Shown here: positions 9,201-16,501 of the stretch, piece by piece | Position numbering within the stretch: position 1 is the first letter of the stretch | Layout: each line of letters opens with the position of its first letter | Source: Enterococcaceae bacterium | GTDB lineage: Bacteria; Bacillota; Bacilli; Lactobacillales; Enterococcaceae | DNA: 64,000 bases | Direction: 5' to 3' | NCBI GenBank assembly: GCA_022649665.1 | Contig: JALCOL010000002.1 | Span: forward strand, 62,001 to 126,000 | Made by a program: the position numbers and the translations under genes | Notes under the pieces: generated by a model | The model's input: the letters and a program-made list of their open reading frames with translations, nothing else | What the model was told of the DNA's origin: nothing | Database searches by the model: none

Positions 9201-10522
9201 CCGCGGTTGATGAACGGGCGAAAAAAGATTTCATACCGGCAAAGCGTTTTGACGAACCGGCCAAGATCATTTTCACTAAAGAAATGCGGAAAAAACATAC
9301 GCTTTTGATCCCGATGCTGAGCCCGATCCACCAAGACCGGCTGCTTGACACCGCACTGAAAGCTTCCGGCTACAATGTCGTCAATCTGGCGACGATGGAC
9401 CGGGAAGCCGTCAACGTCGGCTTAAAATTCGTCAATAACGATGCATGCTACCCGGCGATCATCTCGATCGGCCAATTGATCGAGGCGCTCCAAAGCGGGA
9501 AGTATGATCCGCGCAATACCTCGGTCATGATGACTCAGACTGGCGGCGGCTGCCGGGCGACCAATTATATCCCGCTCCTGCGCAAAGCGCTCCAAGATGC
9601 CGGCTTCGGCAAGATCCCAGTCGTCAGCATCTCACTGGGCAACAAAGGAGTCGAACAAAACCCGGGATTCAAATTTACTTTGCCGCTGGCGAAACGTGCG
9701 GCTTTGGCATTTATCTACGGCGACTTGTTTGAGCGCGTCGTTTACCGGACGCGCCCGTACGAAGTGGAAAAAGGGGCTGTCGATCGCTTGCATGACAAGT
9801 GGCTCGAGCGGATTCAGCCGAGTATCAAAAAGGGTTCTTATACACAGTTTGTCCGCAACATGAAAAAAATCATCGCAGATTTTGATACAATCCCGCTGCG
9901 CGACATTCAAAAGCCGAAAGTCGGCGTAGTCGGCGAGATCTTAGTAAAATACTCGCCAACTGCTAATAATGACATCGTGCGTCTGCTGGAAGAAGAAGGC
10001 GCCGAGGCGGTCGTGCCGGACATCGTCGGCTTCATGAACTATTCGCTTTACAATCAGATCTGGAAATATGAAAATCTGGGAATGCCGAAAAAGAGCAAAA
10101 TGCTGGCCGAATTCGCGATCAAAATGATCGAACTGCTTGAAAAACCGATGGATAATGCGCTGCGCGCTTCGAAGCGTTTCAACGGGATCCATTCGATCTA
10201 TGAGCTGGCGGACGGGGCGAGCAAAGTGCTTTCGATCGGGAACCATACCGGTGAAGGCTGGTTTTTGACCGGCGAGATGATCGCGCTCCTGAAAGAAGAT
10301 GTCCACAACATCGTCTGCATGCAGCCGTTTGGTTGCCTGCCGAATCACGTTGTCGGCAAAGGAGTGATCAAAGAATTGCGTCATCAATATCCAAAAGCAA
10401 ATATTTCACCGATCGACTATGATCCGGGGGCTTCGCTAGTCAATCAGCTGAACCGGATCCGCTTGATGATGGCGACCGCGAAAAAAGAATTGAAAGCATC
10501 CGAAATGCTGCTTGAGAAATAA
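6272..10522 (+). CDS. Fused 2-hydroxyacyl-CoA dehydratase activase-like protein (two BcrA/BadF ATPase domains, DUF2229 and dehydratase-like C-terminus)
   Basis: 1416 residues, the usual size of this large fused family. Domain 1 (about 4-255) and domain 2 (about 318-570) are ASKHA-type ATPases of the BadF/BcrA/HgdC kind, with phosphate loops [10 protein letters not shown] and [10 protein letters not shown] and the cluster-binding Cys signatures [28 protein letters not shown] and [15 protein letters not shown] motif follows near residue 595, then the DUF2229 region and a C-terminal part with NNDACYPA and GGGCRATN, resembling dehydratase subunits. Family members use ATP to drive one-electron activation of radical dehydratases. 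No separate HgdA/HgdB genes are nearby, so substrate is unknown. ATG at 6272 follows GGGAGG; an upstream GTG at 6257 is less likely. Confidence 0.88.
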   Translation: MTYQAGIDVGSTTVKLVILDEQQTPLFSKYERHFSDVKEASRKILKEAQAVVGDHPLQMMITGSGGMGLAETLAIPFVQEVIACTRTVEELIPETDVVIELGGEDAKITFFDGALEQRMNGTCAGGTGAFIDQMASLLKTDANGVNELAKNYQTIYPIASRCGVFAKTDVQPLINEGAAKEDIAASIFQAVVNQTIAGLAAGRKIKGKVAFLGGPLYFMSELRQRFIETLDLAPDEVIFPENPQLFVALGAAFYAEEAAETTLGTLLKNLLENSQTHLTPADTLPPLFSSDAELAEFRKRHNEAQVARKPLAEHHGAAYLGIDAGSTTTKVCLIDEAGNLLFDYYGNNEGQPLETTMGVLASLYDEMPKDVYIAKTCVTGYGEQLIKHALKIDLGEVETMAHYKAAEFFQPGVDFILDIGGQDMKAMTIKGGALSSIQLNEACSSGCGSFIETFAQSLKYSVEDFAEAALHSAHPVDLGSRCTVFMNSKVKQVQKEGAQVGDISAGLSYSVIKNAIYKVIKIRRPEELGEKIVCQGGTFYNEAVLRAFELVSGREVVRPSIAGLMGAFGAALISLDHAELGDTTTLLDQGELENFDSEKEFTHCGKCENNCMLTVTIFSDGRKFITGNRCERGADIKIDKQNRKINLVDYKYNRLYKYRPLAKNKAIRGEIGIPRVLNMYENYPLWFTFFTELGFRVVLSPRSNKDLYEHGMDTIPSDTACYPAKITHGHIQALIDEGVPLIFYPGVVFERVESSGADNHFNCPIVQSYPDVIKNNVDDIRAGKVDYRNPYINLADEVSVARVLSETFADLEIPQEEIAKALHHGYAELDSFKDKIRKKGEETLARIQETGQRGIVLSGRPYHLDPEINHGIADVIVQEGFHVLTEDSISHLENVGDLRVVNQWVYHSRLYAAARVVAKMKNLELVQLNSFGCGLDAVTTDQVEEIMEQYGKIYTVLKIDEGSNLGAIRIRLRSLKAAVDERAKKDFIPAKRFDEPAKIIFTKEMRKKHTLLIPMLSPIHQDRLLDTALKASGYNVVNLATMDREAVNVGLKFVNNDACYPAIISIGQLIEALQSGKYDPRNTSVMMTQTGGGCRATNYIPLLRKALQDAGFGKIPVVSISLGNKGVEQNPGFKFTLPLAKRAALAFIYGDLFERVVYRTRPYEVEKGAVDRLHDKWLERIQPSIKKGSYTQFVRNMKKIIADFDTIPLRDIQKPKVGVVGEILVKYSPTANNDIVRLLEEEGAEAVVPDIVGFMNYSLYNQIWKYENLGMPKKSKMLAEFAIKMIELLEKPMDNALRASKRFNGIHSIYELADGASKVLSIGNHTGEGWFLTGEMIALLKEDVHNIVCMQPFGCLPNHVVGKGVIKELRHQYPKANISPIDYDPGASLVNQLNRIRLMMATAKKELKASEMLLEK

Positions 10523-10524
10523 AA

Positions 10525-10560
10525 AAATGGCCTTGAATCTGTCGATTCAGGCCATTTTTC
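10525..10560 (+). terminator. Terminator after the activase gene
   Basis: Stem AAAATGGCCT.GAATC / GATTC.AGGCCATTTTT with a four-base loop, one bulge and a T run. Confidence 0.8.
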
Positions 10561-10564
10561 ATAA

Positions 10565-10593
10565 TTGAAATTATGGTATATACCAGTTATAAT
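10565..10593 (+). promoter_or_regulatory. Promoter of the GntR/UTRA gene with a palindromic operator in the spacer
   Basis: TTGAAA (10565-10570), 17-base spacer, TATAAT (10588-10593). The perfect palindrome TGGTATATACCA occupies 10574-10585 between the two boxes; this is the form of operators bound by HutC/NagR-type GntR proteins. Binding there would block RNA polymerase, so autorepression is likely. Confidence 0.75.
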
Positions 10594-10616
10594 ATGGACG
10601 ATAAGAGGTGAAAAAG

Positions 10617-11327
10617 ATGGCCGCAAATACGCCACCGATCTATATCCAGATCCATGACCAATTAAAAAAACAAATCGCCGCCGGGATTTATAAAATCGGC
10701 GACCGCCTGCCTTCGGAGCGTGAGCTGAGTGTTCAATTCGGGGTCAGCCGCATGACCTTGCGCCAAGCAGTTCAGCTGCTGGCGGATGAAGGGATCCTCG
10801 AGCGCAAAGTTGGCTCGGGAACATACATCGCTAATAAAAAAGTGCAGGAAAAGATGAGCGGCGTGACCAGTTTTACTGAGATCATGAAGGCTCAAGGAAA
10901 ACATCCTTCGAGTCGGACGCTTTCCTACTATACGACCCTGCCCAGCTCAAGCGAACAAGAAGAGCTCCAGCTGGCACCGGATGAGACGATCCTCAAGATG
11001 GAGCGGATCCGCTATGCAGATAACGTTCCGATCTGTTTTGAAGTCGCGAGTCTTCCGGCTGCTCTTGTTCAAGGCTTTACGAAGCATGAGATCACGACCT
11101 CGCTTTACCACACGCTTGAAACGAAAGGAAAGCAAGAAATCAAACATGCCGAGCAGACGATCACAGCGCAGCTCGCCTCGGAGCAGACCGCGGATTATCT
11201 GCGAGTCAAGCGCGGCGACGCGATCCTAAAGCTGCGGCAAGTCAGCTATTTGAATAATGGCAAGCCGTTTGAATATGTTCGTACACAATATGCCGGCAAC
11301 CGTTTTGAATTTTATCTGGAAAAATGA
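10617..11327 (+). CDS. GntR family regulator, HutC/UTRA type
   Basis: 236 residues. N-terminal winged helix (residues 1-70) has the GntR pattern PIYIQIHDQLKKQI, RLPSERELS and SRMTLRQAVQLLADEG; the C-terminal UTRA effector domain runs from about 85 to the end with the RIRYADNVPICFE and NGKPFEYVRTQYAG segments. UTRA domains bind sugar phosphates or small acids. ATG at 10617 follows AGAGGTG. Its own promoter holds a matching operator. No sugar or amino-acid transport gene is adjacent, so its regulon is elsewhere. The 3' end overlaps the convergent yigZ by 16 bases. Confidence 0.92.
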   Translation: MAANTPPIYIQIHDQLKKQIAAGIYKIGDRLPSERELSVQFGVSRMTLRQAVQLLADEGILERKVGSGTYIANKKVQEKMSGVTSFTEIMKAQGKHPSSRTLSYYTTLPSSSEQEELQLAPDETILKMERIRYADNVPICFEVASLPAALVQGFTKHEITTSLYHTLETKGKQEIKHAEQTITAQLASEQTADYLRVKRGDAILKLRQVSYLNNGKPFEYVRTQYAGNRFEFYLEK

Positions 11328-11962
11328 TTTTTGACCGGGATCTCGCGGTAGCCTTTTTCACCGAGTGTGATTTGGACTTTGCCGCTCAAAAGGTCAATGA
11401 TCTTTGCACGAAAATCAGGGATCTCGGCTTCATCAATGCTCAAAACATAATCGATTTTTTCAGTGTAGCGCGTCTCTTTCAGCACGTCGGGAAACTCCGC
11501 GAGAAAATGTTCGAAAGTCCGCTGCTGCGAGTAGTCGATCGTGAGCAAAAGCTCCTGCTGCAGTTTTGCTTCGACGATCCCGAGCGTTTCAAGTGCGGTG
11601 CTCGTTGCGTTGCTGTAAGCGCGGATCAAACCGCCGGCCCCCAGCTTGATCCCGCCGAAGTAGCGGGTGACGACTGCTAAGACATCGACCAGCTGGTTTT
11701 TCCGCAATACTTCAAGGATCGGCATGCCGGCCGTTCCGCTCGGTTCGCCGTCATCGCTCGATCGCTGGACTTCGGCTTTTTTTCCTAAAATAAAGGCCGA
11801 ACAATTATGGTTTGCGCGGTAATGCTCTTTTTTCAGCGCATGAATAGCTTCTTTTGCTTCTTCTTCCGTCTGCAGCCGCTTCAGCGTACAAAGAAAACGA
11901 GACTTTTTGATCTCGAGCTCGTGCTGGCCGTCTTTTGCCAGGGTAAAATAATGATCGATCAA
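11312..11962 (-). CDS. yigZ: YigZ/IMPACT family protein
   Basis: 216 residues. The N-terminal UPF0029/Impact domain (about 1-125) includes KKSRFLCTL, HNCSAF, the SSDDGEPSGTAGMPIL signature and TRYFGGIKLGAGGLIRAY; the C-terminal DUF1949 domain covers the rest. The family is conserved and associated with translation or nucleotide binding, with no settled activity in bacteria. In lactobacilli it is normally divergent from comFA; here about 1.5 kb of scar DNA separates the two. Confidence 0.93.
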   Translation of the reverse strand: MIDHYFTLAKDGQHELEIKKSRFLCTLKRLQTEEEAKEAIHALKKEHYRANHNCSAFILGKKAEVQRSSDDGEPSGTAGMPILEVLRKNQLVDVLAVVTRYFGGIKLGAGGLIRAYSNATSTALETLGIVEAKLQQELLLTIDYSQQRTFEHFLAEFPDVLKETRYTEKIDYVLSIDEAEIPDFRAKIIDLLSGKVQITLGEKGYREIPVKNHFSR

Positions 11963-12004
11963 TTTCGCACCTTCTCTCTATCTTGTAGTTTACCATAGTC
12001 TGCT

Positions 12005-12157
12005 GCCTTCACCGGTAAAAAGCAGTCCTACACCCACCAGTGCGCCAGCCAGTGTATTGACTTAGCTGACTTAGCAAGGACGCCTTACCGCCATGCAGAT
12101 GCGCGTCAGCCACCGATTATGTGAAAATACTGCGAAGCCATATTTAGTATGGGCCGC
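12005..12157 (+). pseudogene. Duplicated internal fragment of comFA
   Basis: About 153 bases that closely match comFA positions 13793-13938 (codons roughly 86-134, up to just before the Walker A loop). Differences include a 9-base duplication and a small deletion that break the frame, and the fragment lacks both a start and the rest of the gene. Its right end joins directly to a tRNA 3' fragment. It shows that this locus was rearranged, probably during insertion or decay of a mobile element. Confidence 0.85.
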
Positions 12158-12182
12158 TGGTTCAAATCCAGCCGGGGCAGTT
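12157..12182 (+). pseudogene. tRNA 3' fragment (T-arm and acceptor strand)
   Basis: T-stem GCTGG / CCAGC around loop TTCAAAT, then acceptor-like CGGGGCA and G. No anticodon or D-arm precedes it; the sequence instead runs into the comFA fragment. The remaining bases to 12380 show no gene or clear signal. Confidence 0.7.
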
Positions 12183-12380
12183 GTGATGATGCGTTTTGAT
12201 TTCGGATTCATTGGTGCAGATGTGCAGTCAGTAGCAGCGTATGGAACGACTGTTAAATATAAATAATATCAGCAATGACACTTAAAAGAACGACTGAACA
12301 AGAGTAGAAATACCTTTTGTTCAGCCGCTTTTGATGTCTATTAGAAGGATTAAAGCAGTAACTAGCGCATGGATTTTGCC

Positions 12381-13094
12381 TCACTTGGTGCCACTGATGA
12401 CAAACGACCCCATCCATGGTCCTCCCCACCATCCATTAATGCCAGTCCTAGTAACAACAACATTTGAAAGACCATTTTGCTCCAAGATACTTTTATACTC
12501 TTTGAATTTATTTTCCATATCAACAATGATCAAACGTCCGCCCGGTTTGAGCACTCGAACTGCTTCCTTCAATGCCTGATCACGCTTGGAAGCTGGCTTA
12601 ATGTTATGAAAAGCATAACTGGATACCACATAATCATAATCATGATCATGCACTGGGAGATCAGCCATATCAGCTGTGATTAATGTCGTTCGATCACCAA
12701 CATGATTGTAATCGATGTTAGTCTGAGTTTTTGCAGCAGAATTGTTTGATTGATCTCGACTCAACCAGAGATCAACACCATCTGCGGACCCACCTTTTGT
12801 AAGTAATTTTGCAAATAAAATCAAAACTGCACCACTACCACAACCTAAATCCAGTACTTTTTCATTTCCGTTAATCTTCAATTTACTCAGGATGGTTTGC
12901 CAAATAGCAAGCTTTCCCCAAAGTGAGGTATGAATAAAAATCATTCCAGAAGTCAGCATACTCAATCCAAAGATCAGCGAAATGATCGATCCAACATATT
13001 GATGATTAAAATCGAGATTGACCAAAGTGATGATTCCAACTCCTATGAACATAATCGGCACTAATGGCGCATCCAATCCATATCTTAGCTTCAT
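12381..13094 (-). CDS. Class I SAM-dependent methyltransferase with two N-terminal membrane segments
   Basis: 237 residues. Two hydrophobic stretches at about residues 10-27 and 33-53 precede a Rossmann methyltransferase domain with motif I VLDLGCGSGAVL near residue 80, an acidic residue at GVDLW, and the motif AVRVLKPGGRLIIVDME. The conserved tail GWWGGPWMGSFVISGTK is characteristic of a small membrane-linked methyltransferase group. AAGGAGG lies upstream of the ATG. Its DNA is AT-richer than the flanking housekeeping genes and it lies inside the comFA scar, so it was probably acquired. Substrate unknown. Confidence 0.85.
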   Translation of the reverse strand: MKLRYGLDAPLVPIMFIGVGIITLVNLDFNHQYVGSIISLIFGLSMLTSGMIFIHTSLWGKLAIWQTILSKLKINGNEKVLDLGCGSGAVLILFAKLLTKGGSADGVDLWLSRDQSNNSAAKTQTNIDYNHVGDRTTLITADMADLPVHDHDYDYVVSSYAFHNIKPASKRDQALKEAVRVLKPGGRLIIVDMENKFKEYKSILEQNGLSNVVVTRTGINGWWGGPWMGSFVISGTK

Positions 13095-13260
13095 ATATAA
13101 ATCCTCCTTATAACATAATTGATTATGCTAATCTTACCAATTTAGATTTGATTATAATAATTACAATTATTATTATTGAAAGTCTACTACGATTCTGGCA
13201 GTGATACAAATGTTGGTCATGGTGACGATTGTTTTTTTGATTAAGCTAAATTTTTAATAA

Positions 13261-13331
13261 AGCGGATAATGAGAATTGAAGTCATATCATCGGTTTGGAA
13301 GACCGAAGTTTTACCATTAAACTACATCCGC
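13261..13331 (-). tRNA. tRNA-Gly (TCC), divergent, possibly degenerate
   Basis: Acceptor GCGGATG pairs with TATCCGC, D-stem GTTT/AAAC, perfect anticodon stem TCGGT/ACCGA with anticodon TCC. The T-stem has a C-C mismatch at the normally invariant 53-61 pair and no CCA is encoded. AT-rich and phage-like. It could be a weakly functional or decaying gene. Confidence 0.65.
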
Positions 13332-13345
13332 AAGAACATCAACAC

Positions 13346-13416
13346 CCAGCTCTGGATTTGAACCAACGGCTTCTAGCTTATGGATCTAACAAGCTACCAG
13401 GCTGCTCTATCTCGCG
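13346..13416 (-). pseudogene. Degenerate tRNA-Met-like (CAT)
   Basis: D-arm and anticodon region resemble tRNA-Met, with CAT in loop TCCATAA, and the T-loop TTCAAAT is present. The anticodon stem is imperfect and the two acceptor strands do not pair, so it is scored as a pseudogene. Confidence 0.6.
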
Positions 13417-13417
13417 A

Positions 13418-13484
13418 CTGTCCCGGCTGGATTCGAACTAGCGACCTATTGATTAACAGTCAAGCATTCTATCGAAGTTGGACA
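13418..13484 (-). pseudogene. tRNA-Asn (GTT) remnant with shortened D-arm
   Basis: Anticodon arm TTGACTGTTAATCAA with GTT, T-arm GCTAGTTCGAATCCAGC and acceptor GGGACA are close to normal tRNA-Asn, but about six bases are missing from the D-arm and only part of the acceptor pairs. Together with the two preceding tRNAs it fills most of the 441 bases between the methyltransferase and comFA. Confidence 0.7.
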
Positions 13485-13535
13485 CTTTTGTCACAATCTT
13501 TTCTTTTGCGTATCTAGTTACAGGAGGGGAAGCCT

Positions 13536-14909
13536 GTGGAAGAACTTTGGGGACGGCATGTCGCACTCAGCGAATTGTCCGAGCATGCGCGCCGGCAACT
13601 GAAAAAAGAAATGATCAAAAGCGAACAAGCGGTCTTTCTTCGCGGTAATCATGTTCACTGCCGCCGCTGCGGGAGCGTGACGACCGCAAAAGTTGCGCAT
13701 CTTCCGCTTTCAGCAGATGCGAAGCCGCGCTATTTTTGTCCTGCTTGTTTGATCATGGGGAGAATGTGCACACAGACTGCGCTGTTTCATTTGCCCTCAC
13801 CGGTAAAAAGCAGTCCCGCACCCGCCACCAGTGCACCAGCCAGTGTATTGTCTTGGCAAGGACGCCTTACTGCCGCGCAGATGCGCGTCAGCCGCCAATT
13901 ATGTGAAAATACTGTGAAGCCGCATTTAGTATGGGCCGTTACGGGGGCGGGAAAAACAGAAATGCTGTTTCCGCTGATCGATGAAGTTCTTTCTAAAGGC
14001 GGGAGAGTTGCTTTTGTCTCGCCGCGCGTCGATGTCTGCCGTGAGATCGCTCCGCGCTTAAAAGATGCATTTGAAAAGGTGCCGCAGCTCCTGCTTCACG
14101 GCGGCAGCGAAGAAAAATATCGCTTTACGCCGCTCATAGTGTGTACGACGCATCAGCTCCTGCGCTTTAAAGATGCGTTTGAGTTGGTGATCGTGGATGA
14201 AGTCGATGCGTTTCCGTTTGCCGGCGATGAAATGCTGGCATTCGGTGTCAAGAAAGCTGTCAAATCAGCTGGGCGCATCGTTTACTTGTCAGCGACGCCG
14301 TCAAAAGAAATGCTGCAGCAAACGAAAAGCGGCGAGCTGGCATTATCTCTTTTGCCGGCACGGTTTCACCGCAAACCCCTGCCGCAGCCGCAATTTATTT
14401 GGCTGAACAAGTGGGAAGCAGCAATTGAAAAAGCTAAACTTCCGCAGCGGCTGCAGAAAAGAATCAAAAAACTCGTCGAAAATGGACCGCTCTTGATTTT
14501 TTGTCCCGAAATCCGTCATTTGGAAGCGGTCGCTCACTGGATCAAACGGAAGCTTCCTGATTATAAAAGCGCTTGGGTCTACAGCGGTGATGCAAAACGG
14601 AAAGAAAAAGTCGCCGCGCTGCGCCGGGGAGAGCTGGAGATCCTTATCACAACGACGATCCTAGAGCGTGGGGTCACATTTAGCGGGGTCAGTGTGCTCG
14701 TGCTGGGTGCGAACCACCGAGTATTCAATACGGCCAGCCTGCTGCAGATCCTGGGGCGGGTCGGGCGCAAAGTGGAAAATCTGGCGGGGGAAGTTATATT
14801 CGTGCATGATGGTCAGACACGTGCGATGACAGAAGTGAAAGGGCAAGTGCGTTATTTGAACCAAAAAGCCGGCGAGGAGGGACTGTTGGATGAGCTGTCC
14901 GATGTGTAG
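13536..14909 (+). CDS. comFA: Competence DNA translocase ComFA
   Basis: 457 residues, full family length. The N-terminal zinc region has CRRCGS and CPAC pairs (about residues 43-75), then a DEAD-type helicase core: Walker A TGAGKTEM near residue 137, DEVD box in VIVDEVDAF, SATP motif in YLSATPSKEM, and a C-terminal helicase half with ILITTTILERGVTF and QILGRVGRK. ComFA is the cytoplasmic ATPase that drives DNA uptake during transformation. GTG start follows AGGAGGGG. The gene is intact although a duplicate of its codons 86-134 lies 1.6 kb upstream. It overlaps comFC by 20 bases. Confidence 0.94.
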   Translation: MEELWGRHVALSELSEHARRQLKKEMIKSEQAVFLRGNHVHCRRCGSVTTAKVAHLPLSADAKPRYFCPACLIMGRMCTQTALFHLPSPVKSSPAPATSAPASVLSWQGRLTAAQMRVSRQLCENTVKPHLVWAVTGAGKTEMLFPLIDEVLSKGGRVAFVSPRVDVCREIAPRLKDAFEKVPQLLLHGGSEEKYRFTPLIVCTTHQLLRFKDAFELVIVDEVDAFPFAGDEMLAFGVKKAVKSAGRIVYLSATPSKEMLQQTKSGELALSLLPARFHRKPLPQPQFIWLNKWEAAIEKAKLPQRLQKRIKKLVENGPLLIFCPEIRHLEAVAHWIKRKLPDYKSAWVYSGDAKRKEKVAALRRGELEILITTTILERGVTFSGVSVLVLGANHRVFNTASLLQILGRVGRKVENLAGEVIFVHDGQTRAMTEVKGQVRYLNQKAGEEGLLDELSDV

Positions 14910-15585
14910 GACGCGGAGCCATCCGCGTTTAACGTGCCGCAGCTTTTTTGGCTTGGCGCCGCTCGCGCGCGACCAGCTTTGTCCGAGCTGCCGCGCGGCT
15001 TTTGTTTTTTATGCGAGCGGAAATTGTCCCGGCTGCGGCAAAAGCGGTGTTGCAGAAGACGCTTGTCCGGAGTGTGCGTATTGGCATATGGTTTATCCCG
15101 AAAAGACTTTTGCCCACCGCGGCTTGATCCATTATGAAGGTGCAATGAAAGAAGTACTGCAGCAATACAAATATGGTGGCGATTACCGTTTGCGGCAAGT
15201 GTTTTCAGAGATAATCGCCGCGGCGCTCGGGCCGCTCAGCAAAAAGGGCTGGCAGATCGTGCCGATCCCAAGCGTGGCGGCGAAAAATCAGCAGCGCGGC
15301 TTCGATCCAGTCAATGCGCTGCTGGAAGCTGCTGGGATCCCGCAAACGCCCCTTTTGGAAAAAATGACAGCGACTGCCCCGCAAGCCGGGAAAAGCCGCC
15401 AAGAGCGATTGAGATTAGTGCAGCCTTTTCAGCTGCGCGCGACATTGCGCGAGCAGCCGATCTGCTTGTTCGATGACGTCTATACGACTGGGCGGACATT
15501 GTTCCACGCAAAAGATCTTTTCTGGCGCTCCGGCCCTTTCTGGCAAGGAACAGAGAATCTTATCAGCATTTCCTTGGCCCGCTGA
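14890..15585 (+). CDS. comFC: ComF family protein ComFC (phosphoribosyltransferase-like)
   Basis: 231 residues. The N-terminal zinc-ribbon has several CxxC pairs (CPMC, CPSC, CPGCGKSG, CPEC). The C-terminal phosphoribosyltransferase fold carries the PRPP loop CLFDDVYTTGRT near residue 195 and the ComF motif VPIPSVAAKNQQRGFD. Needed with ComFA for DNA uptake in related bacteria. GAGGAGG precedes the ATG, and the 20-base overlap with comFA implies coupled translation. Confidence 0.92.
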   Translation: MSCPMCRTRSHPRLTCRSFFGLAPLARDQLCPSCRAAFVFYASGNCPGCGKSGVAEDACPECAYWHMVYPEKTFAHRGLIHYEGAMKEVLQQYKYGGDYRLRQVFSEIIAAALGPLSKKGWQIVPIPSVAAKNQQRGFDPVNALLEAAGIPQTPLLEKMTATAPQAGKSRQERLRLVQPFQLRATLREQPICLFDDVYTTGRTLFHAKDLFWRSGPFWQGTENLISISLAR

Positions 15586-15598
15586 GAGAGGAATCTCT

Positions 15599-15626
15599 TT
15601 GCAAATGCGCTTTCATTAGCTATAAT
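15599..15626 (+). promoter_or_regulatory. Promoter of hpf
   Basis: TTGCAA (15599-15604), 16-base spacer, TATAAT (15621-15626), about 70 bases before the hpf start. Confidence 0.7.
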
Positions 15627-15697
15627 AATGGTAAGGGAGAAAGCCGAAGAGTGGTCCTTCAGTTTTCTTTTGATGGTAGATGAAAGGGGTAGGTAAT

Positions 15698-16240
15698 ATG
15701 TTTAGATATAACGTTCGTGGTGAAAATATCGAAGTAACGCCGGCAATTCGCGATTATGTCGAGAAAAAGGTCGGCAAGCTGGAACGATACTTTACTGATG
15801 TGCCTGAAGCAACTGCACATGTAAATTTAAAAGTTTACACAGAAAAAACAGCGAAAGTAGAAGTAACGATTCCGCTTCCTTATATCATTTTACGGGCTGA
15901 AGAAACTTCACCTGATCTCTATGCCAGCATCGATTTGGTTGTCGACAAGCTTGAGCGGCAAATCCGCAAATACAAAACCAAAATCCATCGCAAATCACGT
16001 GAAACTGGGGTTCCAACGGAAGTGGTGGCAAGTATTGCCGACGAAGAAGAAGGCAATAACTCGCTTGACATCGTCCGCACGAAACGTGTTTCGCTTAAAC
16101 CGATGGACAGCGAAGAAGCTGTTCTGCAAATGAATATGCTCGGGCACAACTTCTTTATTTTTGAAGATGCCGAAACAAACGGCACGAGCATTGTTTATCG
16201 GCGGAAAGACGGCAAGTACGGCTTGATCGAAACCGATTAG
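15698..16240 (+). CDS. hpf: Long-form ribosome hibernation promoting factor
   Basis: 180 residues, the long type found in Firmicutes. The N-terminal S30AE domain (1-100) begins [20 protein letters not shown] and would bind the 30S decoding site; a linker leads to the C-terminal dimerisation domain (about 122-180) with [17 protein letters not shown] and [12 protein letters not shown]. It dimerises ribosomes into inactive 100S particles in stationary phase. ATG at 15698 follows AAAGGGGTAGG. Located between the com operon and secA as usual in lactobacilli. Confidence 0.95.
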   Translation: MFRYNVRGENIEVTPAIRDYVEKKVGKLERYFTDVPEATAHVNLKVYTEKTAKVEVTIPLPYIILRAEETSPDLYASIDLVVDKLERQIRKYKTKIHRKSRETGVPTEVVASIADEEEGNNSLDIVRTKRVSLKPMDSEEAVLQMNMLGHNFFIFEDAETNGTSIVYRRKDGKYGLIETD

Positions 16241-16269
16241 AGGCATTTTTCATTTAACATGAATATGTG

Positions 16270-16307
16270 AAAGGTCCGGAAGAGAGGCACTCTTTTCCGG
16301 ACCTTTT
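16270..16307 (+). terminator. Terminator after hpf
   Basis: Long stem AAGGTCCGGAAGAG / CTCTTTTCCGGACCTT with short loop and T-rich tail. Confidence 0.85.
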
Positions 16308-16501
16308 CCGTTCAGATAACTATTTCAATTTGATTGTGAAAATGCTACTATAGAAGATAGCGGAATACATATTGATACGCGAGAGGCCCGCATTTTACTG
16401 TTGTTTATTGACGGTCGGAATGCGTTCAGGCAAAATGGAACAAACATTTGAATGAGGCAATGAAAACTTGACAGAATAGACGAATTCGAAAGGAAATGGC
16501 A

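Noticed and set aside
12005-14909. comFA split into two pieces by insertion
   Set aside because: The gene at 13536-14909 is complete with zinc and helicase motifs; the upstream copy is an extra fragment, not its missing part.
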